Origin: Ignavibacteriota bacterium
GTDB lineage: Bacteria; Bacteroidota; Ignavibacteria; UBA10030; UBA6906
Reading direction: 5' to 3'
Assembly (NCBI GenBank): GCA_016707525.1
Contig: JADJHP010000021.1
Coordinates: 62,001-126,000, forward strand
Length of the DNA stretch: 64,000 bases
The translations under genes and the position numbers were made by a program. Of the stretch, positions 1 to 11,537 are shown in pieces. The notes under the pieces were generated by a model that was not told the DNA's origin, made no database searches, and saw only the letters and a list, made by a program, of their open reading frames with translations. Numbering within the stretch: the stretch's first letter is position 1; each line of letters opens with the position of its first letter.

Positions 1-1346
1 CCCCCACTCGCAAGACTGAGCCGAACGACGAACGAAGGAAGCATGAATGACCCTTGAGGATCGATGGCATCAAATAGGTTAATGCTATCCGCGAAGGCGC
101 CGATCTCGCCCGGCGCGGCGCGATAGACCCTGACCTCTGATCCATCCGGTTTCAACAGCTCGAGCGTAACCGATGCCAGCGGTGACTGCATAAGGTACTT
201 TATGACGACCATGCCGCCGGTAATGATGTAAGGTGAGGTCATCGGCACGAGAAGGATACCATCCCGCGAGCTTTCGTCCGGGCCTACTCCTGTCCCCTGA
301 AGAGATTCAACCACCCTCAGGTTCGTGCCTTGCACCCCGCTGTCCCTCAGCGCAGCGACAAGATCCGTCGGAGCATACTCAACAAATCCCAGGCGGCTCT
401 TTGGGGATGCCTCGCGGGACATGGATTGAGGATAGTAGAAGTGGTGATAGCTATAGTATTTCCCCGACCTCTCCGGAAACGGTACTCGATGCGTTCATCT
501 GGCCGTAACGTCAATTTGTCGGTATCCGCGTCACCCGAGAGGACGGGAAGGGTCTGCATCTGATCACTATAGATAAGCGCCACTCTTTCGTCGGCTTCGC
601 CTTCCCGGGCGCTGTAGCCGTAGTGATGCTCGCGCGCGACGAGTTCCTGATCTCCGGCTAATTCACCAAAGGTGGCCCCCCCCCCTGTGCTCGGTTCCGG
701 TACATCGCCTTGAGATCGACATCGATCGGGATTCGGCGCTGATCGGGAAGGACGGTTTGTGCCACTGTATGAAGACCGCTCCCGATGCCAATTGATGAGG
801 ATTCTTTGAATCCCAAGGCCTGCAAAACCGCGGCGGCGACCTGGGACACATCGTGGCAGAGCCCCCGCCAAATGCGTTCACTATCCGTACTGGTGGAAGA
901 GCCCAAGCAACAGTAATGGAACCTATCGGCCAGTGCTGCAACCGCCCGGAGAGGAACCACCAAACCGCCCTGACCGTGTCTTCCGCGGTCTTGAGGTGAC
1001 GAAGCGGAATCATGCTGATCAGGTCGTTGATCGTCCAGACGAATCTCACGCCATCGATTTCAATTTGCAGGTCACGGAGTGTAGTCCGACCGGTATTCGC
1101 GATTTCCAGAGAGACATTATTCTCCACTCCTCGTTCCTCGACTTGGAAAAGACCGGAGAATGTACTCTCGTCCTTGTACTTACGCGTCTGGTATGAATCG
1201 ATGTCACCCGGAAGATGAACAACCGCGGTTGTCTCTTGCAGGGCGAGGTTCACACGGACCTCACGCAGAGGCACCTGCCCTTCAGCAGTGGACAATGCCA
1301 ACCAAGCAAGACCTACAAGCATTCCGAGTACCGATACCGATCGCAT
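1..1346 (-). CDS. Exported transglutaminase-like protein (frameshifted, runs off the left edge)
   Basis: The minus-strand frame opens at 1346 with a signal peptide (MRSVSVLGMLVGLAWLALS, then Ala-Glu-Gly). Coding then hops between frames near 940, 680 and 475-430. In the correct frames the protein continues without stops to base 1. Around 860 it reads LCHDVSQVAAAVLQALGF, which resembles the helix that follows the catalytic Cys in transglutaminase-like cysteine proteases. No His/Asp partners could be placed with confidence. A tyrosine-rich stretch (YYSYHHFYYPQ) lies near 440. The break near 680 falls on a run of ten C, a typical sequencing-indel site. It is the last visible gene of the polysaccharide cluster, after a DUF362 gene. 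Function is inferred from one motif only; the C-terminal half is unrecognised. Confidence 0.5.
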
Positions 1347-1512
1347 GCGTTCCTCACGACTGATTCATGTAACCCATGACCAGTCGTTCAATTCAAATGC
1401 CACACAAATGGGCTCAAAACGGACGGGAATGCGAGGTTATGCGGGCTACCGCGGAGGAACGCTAGGAGGTTTGTAGAATGTACAGAAAGAGGAGGGGTGT
1501 CGGCTGGGATTC

Positions 1513-2507
1513 CTATCCTTCCTTCCGATCCTTTCCATAATCATAGAAAGGAGTCCGGACGAGATAAAGCAATCGATGCAACAGTCCCGCCAATGGTGAT
1601 CGGTAGGCAAGGTATGCCAGAGGCCGCGAATGAAATGCCCACAACCCGGGATAGTCCGTCAACTTCCGCTTGAGGAAGAACGGTGTTCCTGTTGTGAAGG
1701 GCGCCGGATCACGGTTGAGACTTGCGTCCGACATGCCTGTGATGCCTTCCCTTTCAAAGATCGTGCGCAAATAGGAGATCGACATCGGGTCGATGCCCAT
1801 TAGCTGGCAGCACAGAAAGTCAGCCCGGAAGAGATCATCGGAGAGCATGAGCCAATTCAGTTCCAAGGCATCTCCCTCCATCGGTCCGCTCCTGGTCAGC
1901 CCGAATTTCCCATCGACGATGGAGATGATAGGTGGGAGATTCTTATTGACAGCATAAATGACCTCGGCGAAGTCCGGATGCAGCTTGAGCCGCTCTGCGG
2001 GATCCTGGATGATGCCCCACTGGTTCTTCACAGAAATGCTCACGCCAGTGTTCATGTGGATCTTCGGAACCGGGACGGTGAACATGAGGTCAGTCGAATC
2101 GAGCAGGGGACGGGCATGGGAACTACAAGTTGTCGTCTGCCTTTCACCACGGGGATCGGTCGGCCCTCGACAGCAGAGAGATTGACGAGCCTGACATTGA
2201 ATCTTTGCGCTATGGTGCGGATTCCCGTTGCGGAGAATACATCATCCATCGAGAAGCGGTTGTATCCGCCGGAATCAGATTCCACTATGCTGATCGAACA
2301 GCCGTGATCAGTTAATAGGCTGACGAGCGACTCGAGCAGACCCGGATTCGTCATGACTCCGGGCCGAAATGAGGGGAATGTAAGGTTGGGCTTGATCGCA
2401 ACCCTGATCCCCGGCTTGAGCCGGGAGCGAAGCCCAAGCCAGTCGAACCCCTTCTCAAGCACTGGGCGATATTCCGCCCCCAGGTTATCTAAATAGATCC
2501 GTGCCAT
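1513..2507 (-). CDS. DUF362 domain protein (one frameshift)
   Basis: Two frames join near 2100 to give about 330 residues. The N-terminal part has the KPNLTFPSF segment and an ESDSGGYNRF strand. The C-terminal part has VDGKFGLTRSGPMEGD, resembling the conserved VDGI/GMEGNGP region of DUF362 proteins. The family is uncharacterised and sometimes carries ferredoxin-like domains; none is visible here. It overlaps the end of the upstream glycosyltransferase frame and precedes the transglutaminase-like gene by about 170 bases, so it is probably co-transcribed with the sugar cluster. Why a DUF362 protein sits in a surface-glycan locus is not known. It could act on the glycan or on an unrelated cofactor. 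Confidence 0.65.
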
Positions 2508-3671
2508 GAAACACCACCCTTCACTGTAGAGCGATACGTTTCGACCATGCGTGTGTAAAATCCTTCAAATTCAAACAAGGATTCGTATCGTTTCCTGCCT
2601 GACTCACCCATCCTTTTCCTGAGCGCGGGATCGGCGATGAGTTGATGGAGCGCGATCGAGAGCGCCTGTGGCTCGCCGGGGCCACCAGCAGCCCCGTTTC
2701 CCCATCCGCGATCTGCTCACGTCCCACCGATCCGTGTTCCGATGACGGGCTTCCCAGCCGCCATAGATTCGATCACCACCCCTCCGAACGGTTCTGGCTG
2801 TTCGGAAGGGAGCACGGAGATGTCCAGCGCAGCATACGCCGCACGTATATCCGCGACATCACCGGTGAACACGATCTGCTTGTCGATGCCCAATTCTCGT
2901 CCGAGCGCACTCAATGCCTTCCCATGCGACTCATTCCCCGGGAACGGACTTCCGATCAGCACGAATCGTACGTCGGGATGCTCTGCCGCGATCAGGGCAG
3001 CAGCCCTCAGGAACGTATCCTGGCCCTTGCGCACCAACTTCAATCTACCGACAACGCCCACGAGAAGAAAGCCTTCAAGCCGAATGTCCGGCGAAACTCC
3101 TGGATGCGATCGTCGCTCACGGTACCAAACTCTGAGGCAGGAATACCGTTGTGAATCACCGTGGTCTTTCGCTCCCGGATGAACGGCACAAACTGCTGGC
3201 GGACAGCATCCGATACGCAGATCACCCTCGTCGAACAGGCGAACATGTACCATTGGAACACTGACCAGAGACGTCCGAATTCTCCGAATGATTCGCGTAC
3301 GTGCCAGATATGTGGGACCCCTGCCACGAGCGCCGCGATCCCCGGTGTCAGAATGATCGCAGTATTCGAATGCACGACATTTGGACGAACCTCACGGATC
3401 ACCTCAGTACGCGACGCACCGATCGAATGGCGAGGAAGGGCAAGGCCGCGAATTCCCGGAAGCGACGGAGATTCGCCCGGGTGACGACCGTGAGGGTCGG
3501 TTCGATGCGCACGGTGACACCCGACCTCGCGAGAGCGTCGCGCAATGGGCCATCAAAGGGGAGCAGGACGAGGACACCCACGCCATCTTTCACGAGGCGT
3601 GAACTGAGGCGGAGCAGTGATCGGCTTGCGCCGTACAGATCGGCACCACTATGGACGAACAGTATGGTCAT
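2490..3671 (-). CDS. GT4-family glycosyltransferase (several frameshifts)
   Basis: Four overlapping minus-strand pieces assemble into one GT-B glycosyltransferase of about 390 residues. The N-terminus (MTILFVHSGADLYGASRSLL) has the Gly-rich acceptor loop. The middle has VVHSNTAIILTPGIAALVAG, HVRESFGEF and VICVSDAVRQQF. The C-terminal GT1/GT4 domain has VVGRLKLVRKGQDTFLRA, then PEPFGGVVIESMAAGKPVIG with the nucleotide-sugar-binding E-x7-E pattern, and finally IADGETGLLVAP. Breaks fall near 3400, 3070, 2720 and 2660. It starts 22 bases after the asnB stop, in the same operon. Donor and acceptor sugars cannot be read from sequence. The family assignment is firm; intactness is not. Confidence 0.75.
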
Positions 3672-3692
3672 AACGGTCGGCTATTCTCCCGG

Positions 3693-5619
3693 CTACTGTG
3701 CGCTCTTGAAGCCGAACCGCTCCTTGTGGAGGTGATGCCAAAGAGCAAATGTCAGCAGGAGCCAGATCTTGCGAGCGAAGGGTTTCGACCCACCGTTCTT
3801 GCGAAATGCCCCCAGTCGCTGGACGTATCTCCCGTCGATCATATCCACTCCTCCGGACCCGCAGAGTTCGGCGAGAAGATCATCGGTGAATCCGGCCAAC
3901 TCGCGAGCCAACCATTGCTGTACGGGCACTTCGAAGCCGTGCTTCGGGCGGCTTGCAAGAGATTCGAGGGAGGTCCCTCTGAGCTTCGACTGCAACAGCC
4001 GCCTGAGAAGAGATTTCGTCATCCCACCCGAGAGCTTCTGATTCGGCGGGAGTGCCAGGTGCCAGCTCGACGACAGTGTGGTCCAGGAACGGCGCACGTG
4101 CCTCGACACCGTGCGCCATAGTCATCCGGTCGACCTTCACCAACAAATCATCCGGCAACCAAAGAGGAAGATCGACGGCAACGGCAGTGCTCAAAAGATC
4201 CAGCGTGGGAGAGATGGTACTTCTGATGCGCTGAAGATCCTCTCCGAGTCTGGCATATCCTTCCTGCGCACCGTCAGCGAACAGGAGACCGAGCGCACCA
4301 TCGCCGAACACCGTGACCCACCGGAGAACCCCGAAGCTTTCAGGAGCAACGACGACCTTCGTCAATCGATTGACCATCCTCGGAACACGGGGCGAACTTT
4401 CGAGCGAGCCGCACACCGCCCGGATCCAGGGGATGCCGTGCAGGCGCGGCCGCCATGGCAAATCAAGCCAGTGTTGTTCCCGCTGATAGTGCGGATAGCC
4501 CCAGAAGAGTTCGTCGGCACCCTCGCCTGAAAGCACGACCTTCACATGCTGCGAGAGAACTTCCGAAATCATGTAGGTCGGTATACACGCGGGATCGCCC
4601 AAGGGCTCCCGGCATGATATGCGACGCGAGTGAGCAGATCGGCAGAAATGTCCGATCCCGACATCGTTACCAGGTCCAGGCCCAGTGTGCGGGCGACGTC
4701 TGCCGCATAACGTGACTCATCAAGGTTATCGTCGGAGAATGCAACGGTGAATGCTTTAACGGTGCGCCCTGCTTGCTGCGCGGCATAGTATGCGATGAGG
4801 GTGGAATCGACTCCCCCACTCAGGAGGATGCCCACATCGACATCAGCGATCAACCGGTAGCGAATACTCTCCTGTAGCGCCTGGTCCACTGCGTCGATAT
4901 CCGCTATCGACGAGGTCCCCGAGACGGCATAGTCTTGCCACTGCCAGTATCGTTTTTGCGTGGTCTGCCAAGTCGACAGATCGACGGTCAGGTACGATCC
5001 CCCGGGGAGTCGCTGTACCTCCTTGTAGATCGTGCCCGGCCCTGGAACGAACTGAAGTGCAAAATATGACTGCATCCCCCGGCCATCAATGGTCAGTGGG
5101 GCTCCCGAAAACGCACGAAAGGTCTTGATCTCGGAAGAGACTACGAGGCGCTGATCGTCGAGAGATATGTACAGGGGTTTCTTTCCCATGCGATCCCGGG
5201 CGACAAGTGCCCGCCGCCTCTTCTCATCAAAGAGCACAAAGGCGAACATTCCTCGGAAATGCTGCACGCATCCATCCCCCGTAGTGCGCGTACGCCGCAA
5301 GAATGACCTCCGTATCCGATTGCGAATGGAAGATGAATCCATGACCTTCGAGCACTCGCCGAAGTTCACGGTAGTTGTAGATCTCGCCATTGAACGTGAT
5401 GTGCAGTCCCGCTTCCTCGTTGTGGAAGGGCTGCGCCCCAGCGGGTGAGAGGTCAATGATGCTGAGCCGGCGATGGCCAAGAGCGACGCCGGCACGATCC
5501 CAGATACCCTGCCCGTCCGGTCCCCGATAGGCCATCCCATCAAGGCCCACCTTCATTTCCTGCAGAATGCGAGGGGGGATAATCCCGGATCGCTCAAGAA
5601 CCGCAACGATGCCACACAT
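3693..5619 (-). CDS. asnB: Glutamine-hydrolysing asparagine synthase-type amidotransferase (frameshifted)
   Basis: The product would be about 640 residues, the usual AsnB length. The N-terminal Ntn glutaminase begins MCGIVAVLE, so Cys2 is the nucleophile after Met removal, with YRGPDGQG, HRRLSIIDLS and FNGEIYNY following. The C-terminal synthase domain has the ATP pyrophosphatase loop SGGVDST, DESRYAADVA and SGEGADELFWGY. Frame changes fall near 5270, 4600 and 4070. Inside polysaccharide clusters, AsnB-like enzymes (for example WbpS-type) amidate uronic acids, so the likely substrate is a sugar carboxylate rather than aspartate. That is inference from context. It lies 18 bases after the methyltransferase and 22 before the next glycosyltransferase. 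Confidence 0.82.
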
Positions 5620-5637
5620 TAGCGGAGCGCACTCCCT

Positions 5638-6439
5638 TCATTGGCTGACCGTTTCCTCACGACTACCCCGAGCTTGTCGCGGCATGCCGCACACGTTGAA
5701 GATCTGATCGATGAAACGGCAGATCGAGAGTGGCAGCAATGAGGCGGGGATGTTGAATGCGGCGACGATCATGGGACCGAGCAATTTCCAGCGGGTGTTG
5801 TAGCGTTCGAAATAGAAGCGTTCGACAAGATAATATAGTGTCTCGTTCTCCATCGATGCGATCACGTCGAATCCTGTCGCCACCAGCGGCACACAGAGAC
5901 GTCAGATCGTATTGCCGGGCGTGATTGGGATCTTCATATTTCTCGTTGATCGAACCACGATGACTGGCAATGCCTTGATCATCGAGCACCCGATTGATCT
6001 CCGTGAGCGTCGCAATGTCATTGGGAACGTGCTCCAAGACGTGCGAGGCCGCGAAGATATCGACACTCCGATCTGCCAACGGGAGCGCGGCACCAGAGAC
6101 CTGATCGAATCGCGCCGACCGATATCCCCGCTGATGAGCGATACGCTCAGCACGGCTCACCGCAGAGTGGGAGATCTCCAGCCCGTGGATGACACAATCG
6201 CTCGGAAATGAAAAGAGGAACGCTCCGCTTCCGAATCCCAGCTCGCATACCCGCTGGCCATGGCGGGACTTTCCCCCACGGCGTACCAATGATTGACATG
6301 TTCGCTTCTTGATCTGCGTGTCATAGCGAAAGCGAAACCACCATTCCGGCTTGTCATAATACTCATCATAACAGGACACGTTAGCGTTCCCGGTGTGACC
6401 GGCCGGTGGTAGATCGTCATTGAGGACCACGGGGGTCAT
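5638..6439 (-). CDS. Class I SAM-dependent methyltransferase (one frameshift)
   Basis: Motif I appears as VCELGFGSGAFLFSF at about residue 65, the acidic post-I motif as IHGLEISHSAVSRAE, and motif IV/V as IFAASHVLEHVPND, the layout of Methyltransf_11/25-type enzymes. Near 5895 the frame shifts. The alternative frame supplies a natural C-terminus of about 80 residues (LVATGFDVIAS through two hydrophobic patches) ending at 5638. The start ATG at 6439 overlaps the stop of the upstream glycosyltransferase (ATGA), indicating translational coupling. The likely role is O-methylation of a glycan residue or of a lipid-linked intermediate. Substrate is unknown. Confidence 0.72.
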
Positions 6440-7449
6440 CCTCCTTTTCTTGACCGCTGCTGGAGTTCGGTAAAATAGACCCAGTATTCGCTGGCGATCG
6501 CATGGGGCGTAAACCGCTCTGCTGTCACCCTAGCCTGTCTAGAGATCTGAAGGGCGAGTTCGGGGTCCTCTAGGAGTCTCCGTATGGCGGTGGCAAGAGC
6601 CTGGGTATCGCCTGGGGGAACCAGGAGAGCATCATGGCCATCAGTCAGAAATTCTGCAACGCCCCCGTCGAAACCACAGTGGGGACGCTAAGCATAGAGA
6701 GCCTCCACAACTGGGATGCCGAACGACTCATACACACTGGGTTGAACATACACCCGACAGCGTGAAAAGATGGCAGCCACTTCTCGCCCAGCCAGGGGAC
6801 CGGCATGAACGACCTCATGCTGTGAGCTCTCCACCCACCCTCCACTCATTGCGCCTTGACCAGCGATCACGACAGACAATCGTCCATGGATCGATGCCAA
6901 CGCATCGTTGAGTACCGCACCTCCTTTGGTACGCGAATACCCGCATAACGAGAACAGGTCAACGTCTCGACCCTCCACCCCTACCAACCCTATCGAGGGC
7001 AACGGACGGACCGCATTAGGGATGACGACGCCTCCCGAGAGACCTTCCCTCGCTTCCACCCGCTCACGGATCAAAGAAGATACATAGACACGATTCCGGA
7101 AGAGGTACCGGATCTGCAGCCGGTGCATGAAGGCGTTGTAAGCATGATCCACCGATTCCAGAGGGCTGTACCCGTGGACGGTCAACACGGTGTGCACCGA
7201 TCGCGGTCGGAGCAACCCGATGAGCACCCGGAAATTCGCTGCCAGGTGCACATTGATCACGTCCAGACGTCGCCAGACCTGCGCGAGCAGGGAAATATAC
7301 ATCCAGATGCGTGAACCCGGGCGATCCGGGAACACCCGGACATCCCCTTGGGATCCGCGGAGCCCCTCGACCAGTGATTCGAATGCCGTTACCGGGCCTT
7401 CACTGATGCCCGAGCTGTTCGCCCGTTTCCCCACGATAAGCAACTTCAC
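6436..7449 (-). CDS. GT4-family glycosyltransferase (compensating indels near the C-terminus)
   Basis: The first 253 residues read through as a GT-B transferase: MKLLIVGKRANSSGISEGP, a LTVHGYSPLESVDHA acceptor-side helix, SLCGYSRTKGG and PSVYESFGIPVVEALYA, the E-x7-E donor site. A TAG follows directly. One base over, the next codons give a canonical SVPTVVSTGG, and a few codons later the original frame resumes (GVAEFLTDGHDALLVPPGD) to a stop at 6436. One inserted and one missing base about 30 nt apart explain this. The gene overlaps the next methyltransferase by ATGA and the GT2 upstream by 4 bases. Sugar specificity cannot be told. Confidence 0.75.
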
Positions 7450-8278
7450 CGCGCTTCGCCCTTTCTCCAGGTGCCTGCTACGTTCACCCGACGGAGGAGC
7501 GCATGTCGAACCGCTCTAAGAAACCGCCTGTGGAGCCGGGACCCCAACCGGCCATGATAGCGGCGGTTAACCGCAAGGATATCACGCCAATGAAGGTACG
7601 CACGTGTTGACTTCGCATCGTGATGCACCCTGTATGCCCCCAGGAATTCGTTCAGATAATGCACCGTACCGTTCTGACCGAGCCGCAGGCAGAACTCGTA
7701 GTCCATCGCAAAATGAAGATCCTGATCGAGAAATCCAACACGGCGCATCGCCGTGGTGCGCCAGAATGCTGTCTGCTGCGGGATCCAACCTGCATGGTCG
7801 TTCAAGAGATGGTCGTAGTGGCCTTGGCGGACATGATTCAGGGCTTTCATGTGTTCCGCGACCTGTGCGACAGGCCCAACCTCTTCATAGTTCCCGAGAG
7901 GTTCGCCCTCCTCGCCCACAAGAACCGCATTTCCAAAAACCAGGTCGACTTCCGGATGTTCGGCGAAGTAGCGGCCGACGATCAGGAGGGATCCGGGCAA
8001 CAGCAAGTCATTCGAATTGATCCACGCACAGATGTCGCCTGTAGCAGCCTGTAACCCCTTGTTGATGGCATGAGATTGTCCATCATCACGTTCCGACCGC
8101 CAATGAACCTGTGAAGAATAGCGATCCAGTATCTCCTGGTCGTATCCGCTGATCCTCCATCGAAGAGCAGATACTCCAAGGACGGGTACTGCTGGTCGAG
8201 AACACTTCGCAGTGTCGCTTCAAGGTATCGAGCGGAATTGAAGGAGGGTGTAACAATTGTGATCTTAGGCAATGGCAT
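7446..8278 (-). CDS. GT2-family glycosyltransferase (frameshifted)
   Basis: It starts MPLPKITIVTPSFNSARYLEATLRSV, the GT-A fold nucleotide-binding strand of family 2 transferases, followed by LLFDGGSADTT. After two small frame changes (8130-8000) the sequence continues with the DLLLPGSL segment and a DYEFCLRLGQNG block equivalent to the ED-x-D/Y region. The total is about 277 residues, normal for the family. It overlaps the polymerase gene by 14 bases and the following GT4 by 4 bases. It probably adds one residue of the repeat unit at the cytoplasmic face of the membrane. Confidence 0.78.
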
Positions 8279-9322
8279 GAGGAGACATCCTCTGTGACGC
8301 CGCTATCGATTGGGCCGCCTCGGAGATTCCTATGAGCACGGCCATGGAAAAGACCCCGTAGGGAAATTGGAAGAGGGACGCATTGAGCGCCCCCGCGAGC
8401 AACATGATCCACGTAACGAAGATCGGGACGTGCACCCAGGAGAGCTCACTTTCACGTTCCCGTCTGATGTTTGACGCTAGTTGTGCCGTCACGACGACAA
8501 GAAAGAATAGGTAGCCGATAAATCCCAGCGCCCCGCCACAGTAGTATATCCCCACATAACTGATATGCGGTGTCGACGCTGTGAAACCATCGTCCATCGT
8601 GTAACTCCGCCCCATGGCCCCGAACAGATTGTCCCACGTTCCCTGAAGGTTTCCCAGACTCGCATCGGCGCCAGAATTCGCCAGACAAGTGTCCCGAGCC
8701 CCTCCTGATCGGTCGGATCGATTTCAGTCACATCCGCAGACAGGACACTCGACATCCGATCCGATACCGCGGTCATCACCTTTTCGCCGAGGGGCAGCGC
8801 GGAAAGTAACAACAACACCACCACCGCGATGGCCAGAGGCTTGATCATCGCTCTTCTGTTGAACCGCGTCCTGTCAAGGACAAAGATGCCAACCGACATG
8901 ATAACCAGCATGATGAATGTCCGGACGAAGGTGAAGAAGAGTCCGAAACAGAGCACCAGACCGATCAGCGGTCCAGCCGTACGCCAGCGGGCGTCATAGA
9001 ACCCCACACCAAGGGCGACGATGGCTCCCGCTACGGCACCCCACATCCCCACGTGGAAGATCCGCTGAAATCCGCCGAACCATTCTTCGCGTGCCACCGC
9101 CATATCGTCTGTTGGCGGCACGAGGCCAGGATCCCAGCTGAACAGAATAATGGTCACGCTCACAATGACGAGAACCGTCGCGAGTCCTGCCAACAACTTG
9201 CGGAGCGCCGCCTCATCGCGGATTTCCTCGACGATCAGGGGAATCACCGCCCACGCGGCGGTCGCCCGCACGATGCGCAGGATGTCCCGGAGATTCTCTC
9301 CCCACACCAGTCCTTTCAGCAT
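8265..9322 (-). CDS. O-antigen polymerase/ligase-like membrane protein (Wzy type, frameshifted, short N-terminus)
   Basis: About 350 residues with many transmembrane stretches. WAVIPLIVEEIRDEAALRKLLAGL, the GFYDARWRTAGPLIGLVLCF region and a periplasmic loop containing FRERG...FGAMGRSYTMDDG before YVGIYYCGGALGF are typical of Wzy_C/O-antigen ligase proteins. A frame change near 8620 links the two halves. It begins 8 bases after the wzx stop and appears to lack the first two to four helices usual for this family, so it may be truncated or have an unusually short start. Its position next to wzx fits polymerisation of flipped repeat units in the periplasm. Confidence 0.62.
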
Positions 9323-9330
9323 GGAAACGC

Positions 9331-10683
9331 CTAAGCGGCCATCATGACCACCACGATCACACCGGTGCCACCGAGCATCGTCACAGCACGGATAGTCCCA
9401 GAATGGGTCACGATACGGATATGCAGGATCTTCGATTGATGACGGAATGCCACGGCGGATGACACGAGCATGGCAGCACCCGATCCCAGCACAAGGGCAT
9501 AGAATCCGAGAATCTGAAACGTCAGGATGATCCCCAACAGGTTGGCGAGGACATTTAGCGTGTGGAGAAGGGCGACTCGTCCAGCTTCCCCGTTCACGAC
9601 AAGGAAGTGGTAATAGGGTGTCATGAGGGTACTTCCATACAAATAGCTTATCGTGAGCACCCCCATCGTTGTGCCGATCTCAGCGACATCCGCACCGATC
9701 CACAGTTGTGCAACCGCCCAGGCGGTCCCTGCGACAATGAGGGAAACCGGAAGAATGACGAGCAACAACTTCTCCTCCAAGTCCGCGACGATTTCCCGGC
9801 GTTTCGCGCCATCATGTTCCGCGGCAAGGAGCGGGAAAACAGGATAGAGTGCACGCGCAAATGCACCCCAGATGAAGCTCCGTGCCTTCAGACCCAGGTC
9901 AAAGAGCCCGACCTCCCTTATCCCCAGAAGATGCGAAGCCACGATCTTGGTCAAAGGCTCGAACAACATTGCGATCACCGAACCCGCGTTCACTTGAATT
10001 CCAAATCCCAGTTGCTTTCTGATGCTCTGCATGATCGCACCGCGATCCCAGAGTGGAGAAAGACGGCCCCATTGCCGCAGGGTCACGAATGTCACGACCG
10101 CGCACCACAATAGTGCGGTGCTCAATGCGGCATAGCCGACCGCGACGAACGGCATCCCCAGCGCAAATACCATAAGCAAGCTGCCCCAATACAGAAATGT
10201 ATACACTCCTTGAAGAATGCTTGAAATGGAGACCAGTTGCAGGGCATCCAACAACGCGAGCGTCACCTGACCCGCGAGTACCGGAACATTGGAAATAAGG
10301 AATAGCACGTACACGTCGCTCGACGCCGGAACAAACCTCTCCGGGACATGTAATACCGCCTCCAGGATAGGGTCCTTCCAAATGATGCCGAGCGCCACCA
10401 TCACCGAGGCAAAGGCCACTGCAGCAACGAGTCCAACAAGGAAATCTGTGTCTGATTCCCTCGACTTCCCCTGCTTCGCGAGAAATCGGACCGTTGCGGT
10501 GTTCAAACCCAGGCCGGAGAGCAGATTGAGACTTCCAACGACCGTTAACAACGAATACACGCCGTAGAGCTCTGCCCCAAGATAGGTCGTGAATACGCGC
10601 ACAGAGATCACCATCACCAGTGCGCTGATGAGGTACTGAATCACGCTCCAAAGCGAATTGCGAAGATGTCGGGGCGCGGTCAT
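9331..10683 (-). CDS. wzx: Wzx-type polysaccharide flippase
   Basis: This 450-residue protein is a polytopic membrane protein with about twelve to fourteen hydrophobic helices throughout and no large soluble domain. It begins MTAPRHLRNSLWSVIQYLISALVMVISVRVFTTYLG, the amphipathic first helix of MOP/PST-family oligosaccharide transporters, with YGVYSLLTVVGSL following. It would move undecaprenyl-linked repeat units across the inner membrane. Unlike its neighbours the frame is intact over 1.35 kb. It sits between a methyltransferase gene (7-base gap) and the polymerase (8-base gap). Because Wzx and Wzy are adjacent, this locus uses a Wzx/Wzy route rather than an ABC exporter. Confidence 0.85.
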   Translation of the reverse strand: MTAPRHLRNSLWSVIQYLISALVMVISVRVFTTYLGAELYGVYSLLTVVGSLNLLSGLGLNTATVRFLAKQGKSRESDTDFLVGLVAAVAFASVMVALGIIWKDPILEAVLHVPERFVPASSDVYVLFLISNVPVLAGQVTLALLDALQLVSISSILQGVYTFLYWGSLLMVFALGMPFVAVGYAALSTALLWCAVVTFVTLRQWGRLSPLWDRGAIMQSIRKQLGFGIQVNAGSVIAMLFEPLTKIVASHLLGIREVGLFDLGLKARSFIWGAFARALYPVFPLLAAEHDGAKRREIVADLEEKLLLVILPVSLIVAGTAWAVAQLWIGADVAEIGTTMGVLTISYLYGSTLMTPYYHFLVVNGEAGRVALLHTLNVLANLLGIILTFQILGFYALVLGSGAAMLVSSAVAFRHQSKILHIRIVTHSGTIRAVTMLGGTGVIVVVMMAA

Positions 10684-10690
10684 CGTGGTC

Positions 10691-11537
10691 TCAGCTGCGA
10701 CGTGGGACGAGGACGGCGATCAAGTGGTCATACGCGACATTGATCTGCAGGCGGCGATGGTGCGAGAATTGCGCCGATGTCGACCGAAGAACCGCGGCCT
10801 TCGCAAGGTTTTTTGTCATATCCCACAGGGCAGAACCACCAAAGGCGTGCACTTGGCGCCGGAGTGCCGCGACCGTGAAGCCGGTGCGGTCAGAGAGTTC
10901 GCGGATCGCTCGTTCACAGTAGAACGTCACGTGTTGCTCCAAAAGGAAGTAGGCCCACCGATCCGGGTACAGGCGGGCATTGAGTGCGGCGCTATCCCCG
11001 GTCTTTACGATTAGAACCGCATCATCCGTCATGGACCCGCGGATGCTCGAGAACAATGCGGCGCAATCCCCGAGGTGCTCGATAACGTCGTTCAACAGCA
11101 GGATCTTCTCGGCGCCGGGAGCCCCTAGATGGCTGGAACGGAGAGTTGACCACCGTTGTAAGGTCGTACAAAGAGCGCGCCCGGGCTACAGCGGCCGGAG
11201 ATGGTTCGAAGCCGCTCACCAGAGCGCCCCTCTTTCTGAATTCATTCAACACTGCGCCAGTTCCACAACCGATCTCGAGCACACCCACCCCCGCTCGAAC
11301 GGCATGACCAGCTCGACACAACCTATGAGGTCATCAACCTCCTTGGAGCGGTCGTAGTCAAAGACCGCAAACTCCCGCATCATCGAGTTCGTCATACCGG
11401 ATGGATGGCCCGCCGACCTTGCTTTCGAGTCCGCATGATCTGCACCGGCGAATCTCCCACGCAGGGGTCCGCACCACACGGTCGAAGGTCGATCGTCCGC
11501 ACAACCAACAAGTGTCGCTCCTCGGCTCTCCTTTCAA
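10691..11537 (-). CDS. Zinc-finger-bearing SAM methyltransferase (frameshifted)
   Basis: Read in the best frame from a TTG at 11537 (overlapping the acyltransferase stop, with GGAGG just upstream), the product starts with CWLCGRSTFDRV and, about 20 residues on, CRSCGLES. That is a four-Cys N-terminal motif seen in sugar C-methyltransferase-like proteins. After a frame change near 11340, SAM motif I appears as GVLEIGCGTGAVLNEF with SGFEPSPAAV. After another near 11110, DVIEHLGD and the C-terminal lobe follow. It is likely a methyltransferase acting on a sugar or nucleotide sugar. The total of about 280 residues fits the simple Methyltransf_23/25 class. Substrate unknown. Confidence 0.65.
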
